Origin: Prevotella sp. UBA5387
Lineage (GTDB): Bacteria; Bacteroidota; Bacteroidia; Bacteroidales; Bacteroidaceae
DNA: 11,297 nucleotides
Reading direction: 5' to 3'
NCBI GenBank assembly: GCA_002407775.1
Contig: DHOP01000093.1
Coordinates: 33,056 to 44,352 of the forward strand
The translations under genes and the position numbers were made by a program. This document shows, piece by piece, positions 1 to 7,096 of this stretch (position 1 is its first letter; each line of letters starts with the position of its first letter). The notes below the pieces were generated by a model, which saw nothing but the letters and a program-made list of their open reading frames with translations, was not told where the DNA came from and did no database searches.

Positions 1-788
1 GTACCCTGCTTAACAAGAATATTATACCAAGGATTATACATGTCACCCTTGTCGACTTCTTCAATCTCCGCCTTACCTCGAAGTTCCTCTGCCATACTGC
101 GATTGTTGGGATCATCGTTCATGTCGCCCATGACAAACACCTTGCAGTCCTTGTTTACGCGGAGCAGAGAGTCTTTCACTAGCTTAGCTTGAGCGGCACC
201 AACCTCGCGATAGTAAGAACCTGCAAAACGACTTGGTAAGTGGCATACGATAAAAGCTACAGGCTCGTTGGCTATTGTGCCTGTCACAGTAAGAAAGCCA
301 CGCGTCTTGTAATCGCTGTCCATCTTCTCGGTGGGAATGTAGGGCACGAGGCTTACGTCTTGAACTGTAAAAAGCTTTGGATTGTAAAGCAGTCCGCAGT
401 CAACGCCACGTGTGTCAGGACCTTCAATGTGACAGAACTGATAGCCACGAGACAGGAGTTCAGGCTGGTTGCATAGATCCGTTAGGACCTTCGCATTCTC
501 TATTTCTGATACACCGATTACCGCGCAACCCACACCCGGCAACACGGAAGTCCCCATATCGCTTAGAGCACGTGCCATGTTGTGAAGTTTGTGGCTATAT
601 TTCAACCCATTCCAGCGATAGGATCCACTTGGAAGAAATTCGTAGTCATTTTTTCCTACATCGTGGCAAGTGTCGAATAAGTTTTCTTGATTGTAGAAAC
701 CAACAGCGTAGACTGAATACTTTTTTTGGGCTGACACAGATAGTATATTGGTCAGCAGCAAAGCGAGGATAACTAGTTGCTTTTTCAT
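1..788 (-). CDS. Exported endonuclease/exonuclease/phosphatase (EEP) family protein, 3' end cut by window
   Basis: The 262 visible residues start at the ATG at 788 (MKKQLVILAL) and run off the left edge without a stop. Residues 1-20 form a signal peptide ending SVSA before QKK, so the protein is probably periplasmic or exported; no lipobox cysteine is seen. EEP-fold motifs appear in order: FYNQENLFD (31-39, Asn33), GVSEIEN (92-98, Glu95 as metal ligand), RGVDCGLLYNP (127-137), CHLPSR (182-187, His183) and GDMNDDPNNRS (221-231, Asp222/Asn224). The last catalytic His motif should lie beyond the window. EEP enzymes are metal-dependent phosphodiesterases or phosphatases; members include DNases, RNases and phosphoinositide phosphatases, so the substrate cannot be read from this part alone. 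The gene is divergent from the TonB-receptor operon and shares its 144-bp intergenic region. Family call firm, substrate open. Confidence 0.88.
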   Translation of the reverse strand, partial: MKKQLVILALLLTNILSVSAQKKYSVYAVGFYNQENLFDTCHDVGKNDYEFLPSGSYRWNGLKYSHKLHNMARALSDMGTSVLPGVGCAVIGVSEIENAKVLTDLCNQPELLSRGYQFCHIEGPDTRGVDCGLLYNPKLFTVQDVSLVPYIPTEKMDSDYKTRGFLTVTGTIANEPVAFIVCHLPSRFAGSYYREVGAAQAKLVKDSLLRVNKDCKVFVMGDMNDDPNNRSMAEELRGKAEIEEVDKGDMYNPWYNILVKQG

Positions 789-809
789 TATCAGTTTATA
801 AGTGTACCG

Positions 810-817
810 CAAATATC
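810..817 (-). promoter_or_regulatory. Putative -7 promoter element of the EEP gene
   Basis: Read on the minus strand this is GATATTTG, seven of eight matches to the Bacteroidota -7 consensus TAnnTTTG. It lies 21 bp before the start codon, which would give a very short leader. Only a T-rich tract stands in for the -33 TTTG, so this is a weak call. Confidence 0.35.
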
Positions 818-892
818 GGAATTATATCTGAGAAAAAGCCATATTTATTGAAATTTTAAACATAAAGCTTTCTTTAATCAAAAAAAAATTAG

Positions 893-900
893 TTAATTTG
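893..900 (+). promoter_or_regulatory. Putative -7 promoter element of the TonB-receptor operon
   Basis: TTAATTTG matches TAnnTTTG at all but one defined position. TTTA at 873-876 sits at about the distance expected of a -33 box. The start codon follows 32 bp downstream. With the minus-strand element at 810-817 this makes 789-932 a divergent promoter region. Confidence 0.4.
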
Positions 901-932
901 CATTCCTTTCATCAATAACATATCTAACAACT

Positions 933-3419
933 ATGCAGAAAAAGCTTATCTTTGCCATGATGGCCCTAAGCTATGCTTCGCTGACTTTTGCTCAAACCGA
1001 TTCGACAAACGTTGGTGAAGCAGCTTTCACTTTTACTGAAGCACAGTTGGGCGAAGATGAGAACATGGGACAAAATGTTACCATCGTTCACTCTAACTCC
1101 AATGTCTACGCTTCTGAGATAGGATTCCTATTCTCCCCGGTTAGATTCCGTTATCGTGCACTAGACCAGAAATATAATGAAATTTATATCAATGGTGCAC
1201 CGGTAAATGATATGGAGGCTGGGCAATTCCGTTACTCACTAGTTGGCGGACTTAATCAGCAGACCCGTGGCATGGAATCGACTTTACCCTTCGAAAGCAA
1301 TAATTTCTCTTTTGGAGGAATGGGTGGCTCCAATAACTACAACTTCCGTCCAGCAGCACAGGCCGTTGGTCATCGTATCACTTTGTCGGCTGCCAATCGT
1401 AATTATACGATGCGAGGAATGTACACTTATAACTCCGGCCTGAATGATAAGGGCTGGGCTTATTCTGCCAATCTTACCTATAGATGGGCTAATCGCGGCT
1501 ATGTGAAGGGTACATTCTATAACGCCCTTTCCTATTTCTTCGGGGTTCAGAAACTTATCGGAGACAATCACAGCATTTCGCTTTCCACATGGGGGAATCC
1601 CACGGAGCGTGGCACACAGGGTGCATCGACTGATGAGATGTACTGGCTGGCCAATGATTATCAGTATAATCCATACTGGGGTTACCAGAATGGCAAGATA
1701 AGAAATAGCCGAGTGGTCAATGACTTTGCTCCGTCAGCAGTTTTTACTTGGGACTGGACGCTCAATGACAAGAGCAAACTGACCACAACGGTGTTCGGAA
1801 AATATAGTATGTATGAGAGCACAAAGCTGAATTATAACAACGCCGAGAACCCTCAGCCTGATTATTACAAGAAACTTCCTTCCAACTTTTATGATCCCTG
1901 GGGAGAGAATCCAATGAACTCTTTGCAAGGATATTCAGACTTTGAGACTGCCCGTGATTTCTTGATGGGTAGTGAGGTCAACCGTCAGATTAACTTTGAC
2001 GAGCTAATCTATGCTAACCGCCAAGTTACAAAGCAGGGCGCTGATGCCATGTACTTCATCCAAGCCAAGCACAACGATGTGCTTAACTTGACATTGGCAT
2101 CAACCCTAAGTTCACACATGACTCAAAAGAGCACGTGGAACACCGGCTTTGTTGTAGCTCACAATAATGCAAGCCACTATCAAACGATGAACGACTTGCT
2201 TGGTGCAGGCACCTATCATAACATCAACACTTATGCCCTTGGCTCTTTCCCCGTAGGTTCTGACAAACTACAATATGATTTGAACAATCCTAACGCTGAG
2301 GTAAAAGAGGGCGATCGCTTTGCCTTCGACTACAATATCATTACGAACAAGGCGCAGGTTTGGACCAATTATACAGAGGACTTTGGCATCGTACATTATA
2401 ATATTGCTGCCCGTTTAGGTGGTAAGACCATGCAGCGTGATGGCCAAATGCGCAATGGCCTCTTTGCCGACAACTCATACGGAAAGAGTAAGACAGCCAA
2501 GTTTGTTGAGGGAGCAATCAAGGCTGGTGGTAACTTCAATCTCGGAAGAGGCAATACGCTTAGCCTTGGTATGGGTTATGACAGCCATGCCCCAGAAGCC
2601 TATGTCGCTTTTACTGCTCCTGAAATGAACAATGATTTCGTGGATGGGCTGTACAATGAGCATATCTTCTCCAGTGAAGTGGGTTATCAACTACAGACTA
2701 GTTGGCTGCATGCCAATGTCAATGCTTACTATAACTATATCTCGCATGCCACTGAATGGCTCAACTTCTACTTCGACGACATCAATAGTTTCTCCTATAA
2801 CTCCCTTACAGACATCACCAAAAAGTATTACGGAGTGGAGGCAGGTCTTGACTTCCGACTCACTTCGGCATTCAATCTGAAACTTATTGGTACCATGAGT
2901 GATGCCAAATATGCAAGCAATGCCAAAGTTACCTACCTTAATTCTACACAGGGCGTCTACAATCGCGATGTGGCATTGATAAAGAACATGCGTGAAGATG
3001 GCACCCCACTTACAGCTACCTCTATCATCTGCAGTTACCATCAAGGTGGTTGGTTTATTGATTTGAATGGTAATTGGTATGATCGTATATACTTGAGCTA
3101 CTCTCCTTACTATCGTTATCAAAGTCCAATGGAGCGTTCAGGACAAACAACCCCGTCGCCCCAAGACATGGGCCATGGCGGATGGATGTTTGATGGTTCT
3201 ATTGGTAAAAGCATTTACCTCAAGCATGGTAGCTTAAGTATTAACCTTATGGTGAGCAATATTTTGAACAACAGACATATTGTAACCGGAGGCTATGAAC
3301 AGAGTCGATCAGACTATACTTCATCCGGTAATACGCGCACCTATCGTTTCTCTATGAATCCGAAGAAATACTATACCATGGGTACCAACGGTATGATCAA
3401 TATCGCCTATAAATTCTAA
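933..3419 (+). CDS. TonB-dependent receptor-like outer-membrane beta-barrel
   Basis: 828 aa. Residues 1-20 are a signal peptide cleaved after TFA, before Gln21. Residues 81-94 (YNEIYINGAPVNDM) resemble the NGxPVND segment of TonB-dependent receptor plug domains. From about residue 145 to the end the sequence is rich in alternating aromatic and polar strands typical of a large outer-membrane barrel, and it ends in a terminal Phe (INIAYKF), the usual barrel-assembly signal. No carboxypeptidase-like or STN domain precedes the plug: only about 60 residues lie between the signal peptide and it, shorter than in SusC-type proteins. Two lipoprotein genes follow at 13- and 17-bp gaps, so it leads an operon; no classical SusD is present. 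By family it should take up a large substrate across the outer membrane using TonB energy. The neighbouring nucleases and OB-fold proteins suggest oligonucleotides or nucleotides, which is inference. Confidence 0.85.
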   Translation: MQKKLIFAMMALSYASLTFAQTDSTNVGEAAFTFTEAQLGEDENMGQNVTIVHSNSNVYASEIGFLFSPVRFRYRALDQKYNEIYINGAPVNDMEAGQFRYSLVGGLNQQTRGMESTLPFESNNFSFGGMGGSNNYNFRPAAQAVGHRITLSAANRNYTMRGMYTYNSGLNDKGWAYSANLTYRWANRGYVKGTFYNALSYFFGVQKLIGDNHSISLSTWGNPTERGTQGASTDEMYWLANDYQYNPYWGYQNGKIRNSRVVNDFAPSAVFTWDWTLNDKSKLTTTVFGKYSMYESTKLNYNNAENPQPDYYKKLPSNFYDPWGENPMNSLQGYSDFETARDFLMGSEVNRQINFDELIYANRQVTKQGADAMYFIQAKHNDVLNLTLASTLSSHMTQKSTWNTGFVVAHNNASHYQTMNDLLGAGTYHNINTYALGSFPVGSDKLQYDLNNPNAEVKEGDRFAFDYNIITNKAQVWTNYTEDFGIVHYNIAARLGGKTMQRDGQMRNGLFADNSYGKSKTAKFVEGAIKAGGNFNLGRGNTLSLGMGYDSHAPEAYVAFTAPEMNNDFVDGLYNEHIFSSEVGYQLQTSWLHANVNAYYNYISHATEWLNFYFDDINSFSYNSLTDITKKYYGVEAGLDFRLTSAFNLKLIGTMSDAKYASNAKVTYLNSTQGVYNRDVALIKNMREDGTPLTATSIICSYHQGGWFIDLNGNWYDRIYLSYSPYYRYQSPMERSGQTTPSPQDMGHGGWMFDGSIGKSIYLKHGSLSINLMVSNILNNRHIVTGGYEQSRSDYTSSGNTRTYRFSMNPKKYYTMGTNGMINIAYKF

Positions 3420-3432
3420 AATAGCAAGTCAA

Positions 3433-4296
3433 ATGAAGACAACACATTATATATATATTATGGCGCTTGCCGTAGTTGGTGGTCTTTTCACTAGCTGTAT
3501 GGACAGTGGTTGGAAAGAGCCTGAACTGACAGCTTTAGAGGCAGGTATAGGCAACGCGGCCATCGCTGAAACCAATGTTGTAAGTATTGCTGACCTGAAA
3601 AACAAGTATAGAACCCTAATCGAGACTGATTATCGTGATGGGGATTCTTTTACTCAGGTGACAGAGGATATGCAAATCAAGGCTGTAGTGACCGGAAATG
3701 ACATTGAAGGCAACATCTATAATGAGATAGCTCTTGACGATGGTACTGGTGCTATTATCGTAGCCATCTCCCAAGGCGGACTATTCAGCATTTTGCCAGT
3801 AGGTGCAGAGATTATCATTGACCTGAAAGGGCTCTATGTTGGAAACTATGGTAAGCAGGCTGAAATTGGCGTTCCCTATACCAACTCGTCAGGGCTGACT
3901 TATGTTAGCCGCATGAATCAGTACCTTTGGTCTCAGCATTTCAAGCCGACAGGACAGACAAAGGTTATTGAACCAATAGAGTATTCTAGTAGTTGGAGAG
4001 CCTCCACCAACGGATTGCAGTATGGCGGCAAACTTGTTACATTGAAAAATGTATCGTTCAAGGGTGCGGATGGTACGGCCACATACGCTAATGCTGGAGC
4101 AGGACCAGGCTCTAAGAATGTTTATTTCAACGAATATAGCCAGAGCTCCATTATGCTCTATAATAGCAACTTCGCTGATTTCGCCGCTAATCCTCTGCCA
4201 ACTGGCAAGGTTAATGTGACGGGCATTTTGAAAAGATATAACAATACATGGGAAGTCATCCTCCGTACATTGGATGATGTTGAAGTCGTAAAATAA
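3433..4296 (+). CDS. OB-fold-like lipoprotein, DUF5689-like
   Basis: 287 aa with a lipoprotein signal peptide: hydrophobic residues 8-19, lipobox FTSC, Cys22, then MDSGWKEPE, whose acidic residues fit surface export of Bacteroidota lipoproteins. The mature part has two beta-rich segments of OB-fold character. The first, about 78-145, contains IKAVVTGNDIEGNIYNEIAL, then DDGTGAIIVAI and IIIDLKGLYVGNYG. The second, about 195-286, contains GGKLVTLKNVSFKG and GKVNVTGILKRYNNTWEVIL. This resembles the DUF5689 proteins often found beside TonB receptors and EEP nucleases in this phylum; I recall that from knowledge, not from a search. OB folds commonly bind single-stranded nucleic acid or oligosaccharide. 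It starts 13 bp after the receptor gene and ends 17 bp before the next lipoprotein, so all three are probably cotranscribed. A SusD-like substrate-capture role is plausible but unproven. Confidence 0.72.
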   Translation: MKTTHYIYIMALAVVGGLFTSCMDSGWKEPELTALEAGIGNAAIAETNVVSIADLKNKYRTLIETDYRDGDSFTQVTEDMQIKAVVTGNDIEGNIYNEIALDDGTGAIIVAISQGGLFSILPVGAEIIIDLKGLYVGNYGKQAEIGVPYTNSSGLTYVSRMNQYLWSQHFKPTGQTKVIEPIEYSSSWRASTNGLQYGGKLVTLKNVSFKGADGTATYANAGAGPGSKNVYFNEYSQSSIMLYNSNFADFAANPLPTGKVNVTGILKRYNNTWEVILRTLDDVEVVK

Positions 4297-4313
4297 TAAA
4301 ATATAGATAAAAC

Positions 4314-5648
4314 ATGAAAAAGCTTATTCAAACTTTATTCGCTTTAGTCATGGTTGCTATGACGCTGAGCAGCTGCGAGGATGTACCGGCACCATTTGAT
4401 ACCTCATTTCATGAAAATCCTAGCGATACAGTAACTACTGTTGACCCAGTAGGCGAAGGCACTTTGGCCTCTCCTTATAATGTAGCTAAATCCTTAGCGA
4501 TTATCAAGGCGGGCACGTTCACAAGTGACAACGTTTACATCAAGGGTGTTATCACTAAAATCGATAATATCGATACAAGTTTTGGGAATGCCGTTTATTA
4601 CCTAGGTGATACCGGTACTGACAAGAGTACACTTGAAGTATATCGGGGAAAATACTTCAATGGAGATAAGTTCACTACTGGCAAGGAGATTGCGGTTGGT
4701 GATACAGTTGTTGTTTACGGCACGCTAACGCTTTTTAACTCGACTCCTGAGGTTGCTGCTGGTAGCCAGATTGTAACCATTAATGGTAAGAGCAGCGGCT
4801 CAAACCCTGGTGGTAGTAATGTGGAACCCGCTGGTGAGGGAACCCAGGCTTCTCCTTACAACGTGGCTAAGGCACAGAGTATCATCGCAGCTGGCACTTA
4901 TACGGATAATGATGTGTATGTCGTTGGTACCATAGTTGGTACTCCACAGATTGATACAGGAACATATGGCAACGCCACTTATTATATCTCTGACGATGGA
5001 ACAGAGGCAGGTAAATTAATGGTGTATAGAGGCTATAGTTTCAATGGCGACAAGTTCACAGCTGCCGACCAACTCAAGGCTGGAGACAAGGTTGTTATCC
5101 TTGGCAAGATCGTCAACTACCAGAATAACACACCAGAGGTTACCATGGGTAGTAAGATTATTAGCCTTAATGGTAAGACAGAGGGAGGATCAACACCTCC
5201 AGTAACTCCTCCGGCAAGTGGTATTACGGTCGATGGAACAACCGTTACTGCTGTGAATAAAGATGTTACCGCAGGAACCACCACGCTTACTATTGATCTG
5301 AACACATTAGGTTGGGCCAATGCTACAGACCCAACTGTCGTTACTCTTTCTGATGGGTCGACTATCACTTTTGAACAGAATACTAATCCCACGAACTCTC
5401 CTAAGTTCTATGATGCCACCAAGGGTGTACGTCTCTATGCCAATAACAGCATAAAGTTTGCTTGCAAGAGCACAATTGCAAAGATTATCTTCACTTGTGA
5501 CGCTTATAATGGTACTAACTATGTGGGTAACGATACGCAGACCATATCGTTTGATGGGGCAAATGCTACATATGTCAATACCTATGCAACCTCTAGTGGT
5601 GGTGTTCAACTTCGCGTACAAACCATCACGATTACCTACGCGCAATAA
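4314..5648 (+). CDS. Lipoprotein with two tandem OB-fold-like repeats and a C-terminal beta domain
   Basis: 444 aa. The signal peptide ends in lipobox LSSC (Cys21) followed by EDVPAPFD, consistent with a surface lipoprotein. Residues about 47-159 and 173-288 are a clear internal duplication. Both begin GEGT.ASPYNVAK, continue with VY(I/V).G.I...(I)DT..(Y/F)GNA.YY, then L.VYRG..FNGDKFT and TPEV..GS.I..(I/L)NGK. Gly/Ser-rich residues 160-169 and Thr/Pro-rich 289-303 act as linkers. Residues 304-444 are a different Thr/Asn-rich beta domain ending ITITYAQ. The repeats resemble the OB-type domain named DUF6359 in Bacteroidota extracellular nucleases, a family recalled rather than searched. No catalytic motif is visible. 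As last gene of the receptor operon it may bind substrate, probably nucleic acid, at the surface. No clear terminator follows before the L31 promoter. Confidence 0.7.
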   Translation: MKKLIQTLFALVMVAMTLSSCEDVPAPFDTSFHENPSDTVTTVDPVGEGTLASPYNVAKSLAIIKAGTFTSDNVYIKGVITKIDNIDTSFGNAVYYLGDTGTDKSTLEVYRGKYFNGDKFTTGKEIAVGDTVVVYGTLTLFNSTPEVAAGSQIVTINGKSSGSNPGGSNVEPAGEGTQASPYNVAKAQSIIAAGTYTDNDVYVVGTIVGTPQIDTGTYGNATYYISDDGTEAGKLMVYRGYSFNGDKFTAADQLKAGDKVVILGKIVNYQNNTPEVTMGSKIISLNGKTEGGSTPPVTPPASGITVDGTTVTAVNKDVTAGTTTLTIDLNTLGWANATDPTVVTLSDGSTITFEQNTNPTNSPKFYDATKGVRLYANNSIKFACKSTIAKIIFTCDAYNGTNYVGNDTQTISFDGANATYVNTYATSSGGVQLRVQTITITYAQ

Positions 5649-5667
5649 ATAAATAATCACTTAATAA

Positions 5668-5699
5668 TTTGGCGGGTTGCAAGGTTTTTGTTAACTTTG
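5668..5699 (+). promoter_or_regulatory. Bacteroidota-type promoter of rpmE2
   Basis: A perfect -33 TTTG (5668-5671) and a perfect -7 TAACTTTG (5692-5699) are separated by 20 bp, the canonical spacing for the Bacteroidota housekeeping sigma factor. Transcription should start near 5705, leaving a leader of about 45 nt before the L31 start. This is the best promoter in the window and marks L31 as an independent, strongly expressed unit. Confidence 0.8.
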
Positions 5700-5749
5700 C
5701 ACCCGCAAATTATTATCAAGACATTACAAATAAATATCAGATAAGTAAA

Positions 5750-6001
5750 ATGAAAAAAGGTATTCATCCAGAAAACTATCGCCCCGTCGTATTTAAGGAT
5801 ATGTCCAACGGCGATATGTTCCTATCAAAATCTACATGCAAGACATCAGAGACAGTAGAGATTGATGGGGAGACTTACCCATTGGTAAAGGTCGAAATCT
5901 CAAGCACATCACACCCGTTCTATACAGGTAAGAGCAAGCTTGTTGACACTGCAGGTCGCGTAGACCGCTTTATGAACCGTTACGCTAAGTTGAAGAAGTA
6001 A
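5750..6001 (+). CDS. rpmE2: 50S ribosomal protein L31, type B
   Basis: 83 aa starting at MKKGIHPENYRPVVFKD. I chose this start over an in-frame ATG at 5669 because the latter overlaps the promoter elements and would add 27 residues foreign to the family. Hallmarks are the N-terminal GIHP..YRPVVF, the central SSTSHPFYTGKSKLVDT and the basic C-terminus RFMNRYAKLKK. Only one cysteine is present (in STCKTS), so the zinc-binding Cys set of type-A L31 is absent; this is the zinc-independent B form. L31 sits at the large-subunit central protuberance and bridges to the small subunit. It has its own promoter and terminator, so its position inside the nuclease cluster is probably not functional. In other bacteria B-type L31 can be under zinc control; no such operator is visible here. 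Confidence 0.96.
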   Translation: MKKGIHPENYRPVVFKDMSNGDMFLSKSTCKTSETVEIDGETYPLVKVEISSTSHPFYTGKSKLVDTAGRVDRFMNRYAKLKK

Positions 6002-6042
6002 ACTTAGGCATACACTTATACTGTATATACGATATTTTTAAG

Positions 6043-6088
6043 AGTGCGGTCGAACGTAGTTGCATATACGTTCTATCGCACTTTTTTT
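6043..6088 (+). terminator. Rho-independent terminator of rpmE2
   Basis: Left arm 6043-6058 (AGTGCGGTCGAACGTA) pairs with right arm 6067-6082 (TACGTTCTATCGCACT) with a short interruption in the middle. A run of seven T follows at 6082-6088. It separates L31 from the downstream nuclease gene. Confidence 0.85.
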
Positions 6089-6095
6089 CTCCCCA

Positions 6096-6107
6096 AAGTT
6101 TAAACTT
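6096..6107. promoter_or_regulatory. 12-bp perfect palindrome before the nuclease gene
   Basis: AAGTTTAAACTT is self-complementary and lies 10 bp upstream of the nuclease start codon. No TAnnTTTG promoter is visible between the L31 terminator and this start, so the palindrome is the only candidate control element. Chance is possible in AT-rich DNA. Confidence 0.3.
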
Positions 6108-6117
6108 ACTTAGTGTA

Positions 6118-7023
6118 ATGACTCTGTTTCACAAATATTGGTCACTTATTTTTGGACTGCTTCTCCTGTCATCATGCAATCATGATGAAGACGTTGTTCC
6201 AACGCCGACACCGATCAATGATGACGTGAACGTGAATGCCAATCGAAAGACATTCTCGGAATATTCTCGATTGGAAATGCCAAAACTCCATAATGGCAGC
6301 GATACGATACTTATTCACAAGTCGAAAGATGGGCTTGTGAATTATATCACGGAGTGGGATTACAAGCGCAAGACACAGAGATGGAGCTGCTATGTGCTCA
6401 ATAGTAAGTTCTTGGAGTCTAATACTACCCGATACTACAGCGATACTAATCAGTATCCCGATGACGAAGTGATATCCGAATCCTTGCAATGGCTTGATGA
6501 CCCTTATTATGGCAATGCTTATAAGCTGGATCACGGACATATTTGTCCTTCAGCGGATAGGCTAAGTTCGGCAGATGTAAACTATCAAACTTTCTATCTT
6601 ACCAATATGCAACCTCAGTTCAATGCCTACAATGCTGGGCTTTGGGCTAAGATGGAGAGCAAGGTAAGATCTATTGCCAAGCAGTGTGATACACTCTATA
6701 TTTGCAAAGGGGGGACGGTAGATGGTGGCCAATGGGGAGGATACAATAAGATTTATCGCACACTTGACAATGGCCTGATTGTACCACGCTTCTTTTACAT
6801 GGCACTACTTCGTGTGAATAATGGTAATTATACCGCAATGGCACTTTGGTCAGATCAAGTGAACAATGCGAACGACAGTGGTTCCAATCTTGGTCAGTAT
6901 GCTATTACCATAGATGAATTGGAGGCTCGCACAGGCATTGACTTCTTCTGCAACTTGCCTGACAAAACAGAAAACGAGGTGGAAAAAACTTTTGTTTCCA
7001 CTGGGTCATGGGGACTCTATTAG
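6118..7023 (+). CDS. Lipoprotein DNA/RNA non-specific endonuclease (NUC family)
   Basis: 301 aa. The signal peptide has lipobox LSSC (Cys20) followed by NHDED, a strongly acidic stretch typical of surface-exported Bacteroidota lipoproteins. Residues about 45-300 match the beta-beta-alpha-metal nuclease family of Serratia nuclease and EndoG. The active-site motif is LDHGHICPSADR (137-148), with His141 as general base, and the metal-binding part is FYLTNMQPQFNAYNAGLW (159-176), with Asn172 as likely Mg ligand. The usual DRGH reads DHGH here, an Arg-to-His change at 139. Members cut single- and double-stranded DNA and RNA without sequence preference. With the EEP enzyme and OB-fold lipoproteins it fits nutrient or phosphate scavenging from extracellular nucleic acid. 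Start at 6118 is chosen because it leaves an intact lipoprotein signal. It lies beyond the L31 terminator, so it needs its own promoter or read-through. Confidence 0.93.
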   Translation: MTLFHKYWSLIFGLLLLSSCNHDEDVVPTPTPINDDVNVNANRKTFSEYSRLEMPKLHNGSDTILIHKSKDGLVNYITEWDYKRKTQRWSCYVLNSKFLESNTTRYYSDTNQYPDDEVISESLQWLDDPYYGNAYKLDHGHICPSADRLSSADVNYQTFYLTNMQPQFNAYNAGLWAKMESKVRSIAKQCDTLYICKGGTVDGGQWGGYNKIYRTLDNGLIVPRFFYMALLRVNNGNYTAMALWSDQVNNANDSGSNLGQYAITIDELEARTGIDFFCNLPDKTENEVEKTFVSTGSWGLY

Positions 7024-7032
7024 TCCAGTAGC

Positions 7033-7075
7033 AAAAAACGAGGGGTACGTCTCACCAAGAGACATATCCCCCCTC
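7033..7075 (-). terminator. Rho-independent terminator of the minus-strand lipoprotein pair
   Basis: A hairpin pairs GAGGGG (7040-7045) with CCCCTC (7070-7075), with an inner stem GTCTC (7049-7053) and GAGAC (7058-7062). On the minus strand it is followed by six T (complement of 7033-7038), so it ends transcripts arriving from 7097. The same hairpin may slow read-through from the nuclease gene, but no T run follows on the plus strand. Confidence 0.8.
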
Positions 7076-7096
7076 ATCATTCACATTCACTTGTTA

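Noticed and set aside
240..772. Two overlapping plus-strand open frames of 78 and 131 codons
   Set aside because: They are antisense to the EEP gene, whose minus-strand frame is open over the whole stretch with a signal peptide and family motifs; the plus-strand products show no recognisable features.
2691..3122. 143-codon minus-strand open frame
   Set aside because: It lies wholly within the TonB-receptor gene, and its product is low-complexity Ile/Val-rich translation without domain or start signals.
5307..5660. 117-codon minus-strand open frame over the end of the OB-fold lipoprotein gene
   Set aside because: Antisense shadow; the plus-strand protein has repeats, linkers and a lipoprotein signal that explain the sequence.
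5669..5749. Longer L31 start at 5669
   Set aside because: It would place the start before the -7 box and add residues not found in the L31 family; MKKGIHPENY at 5750 is the conserved N-terminus.
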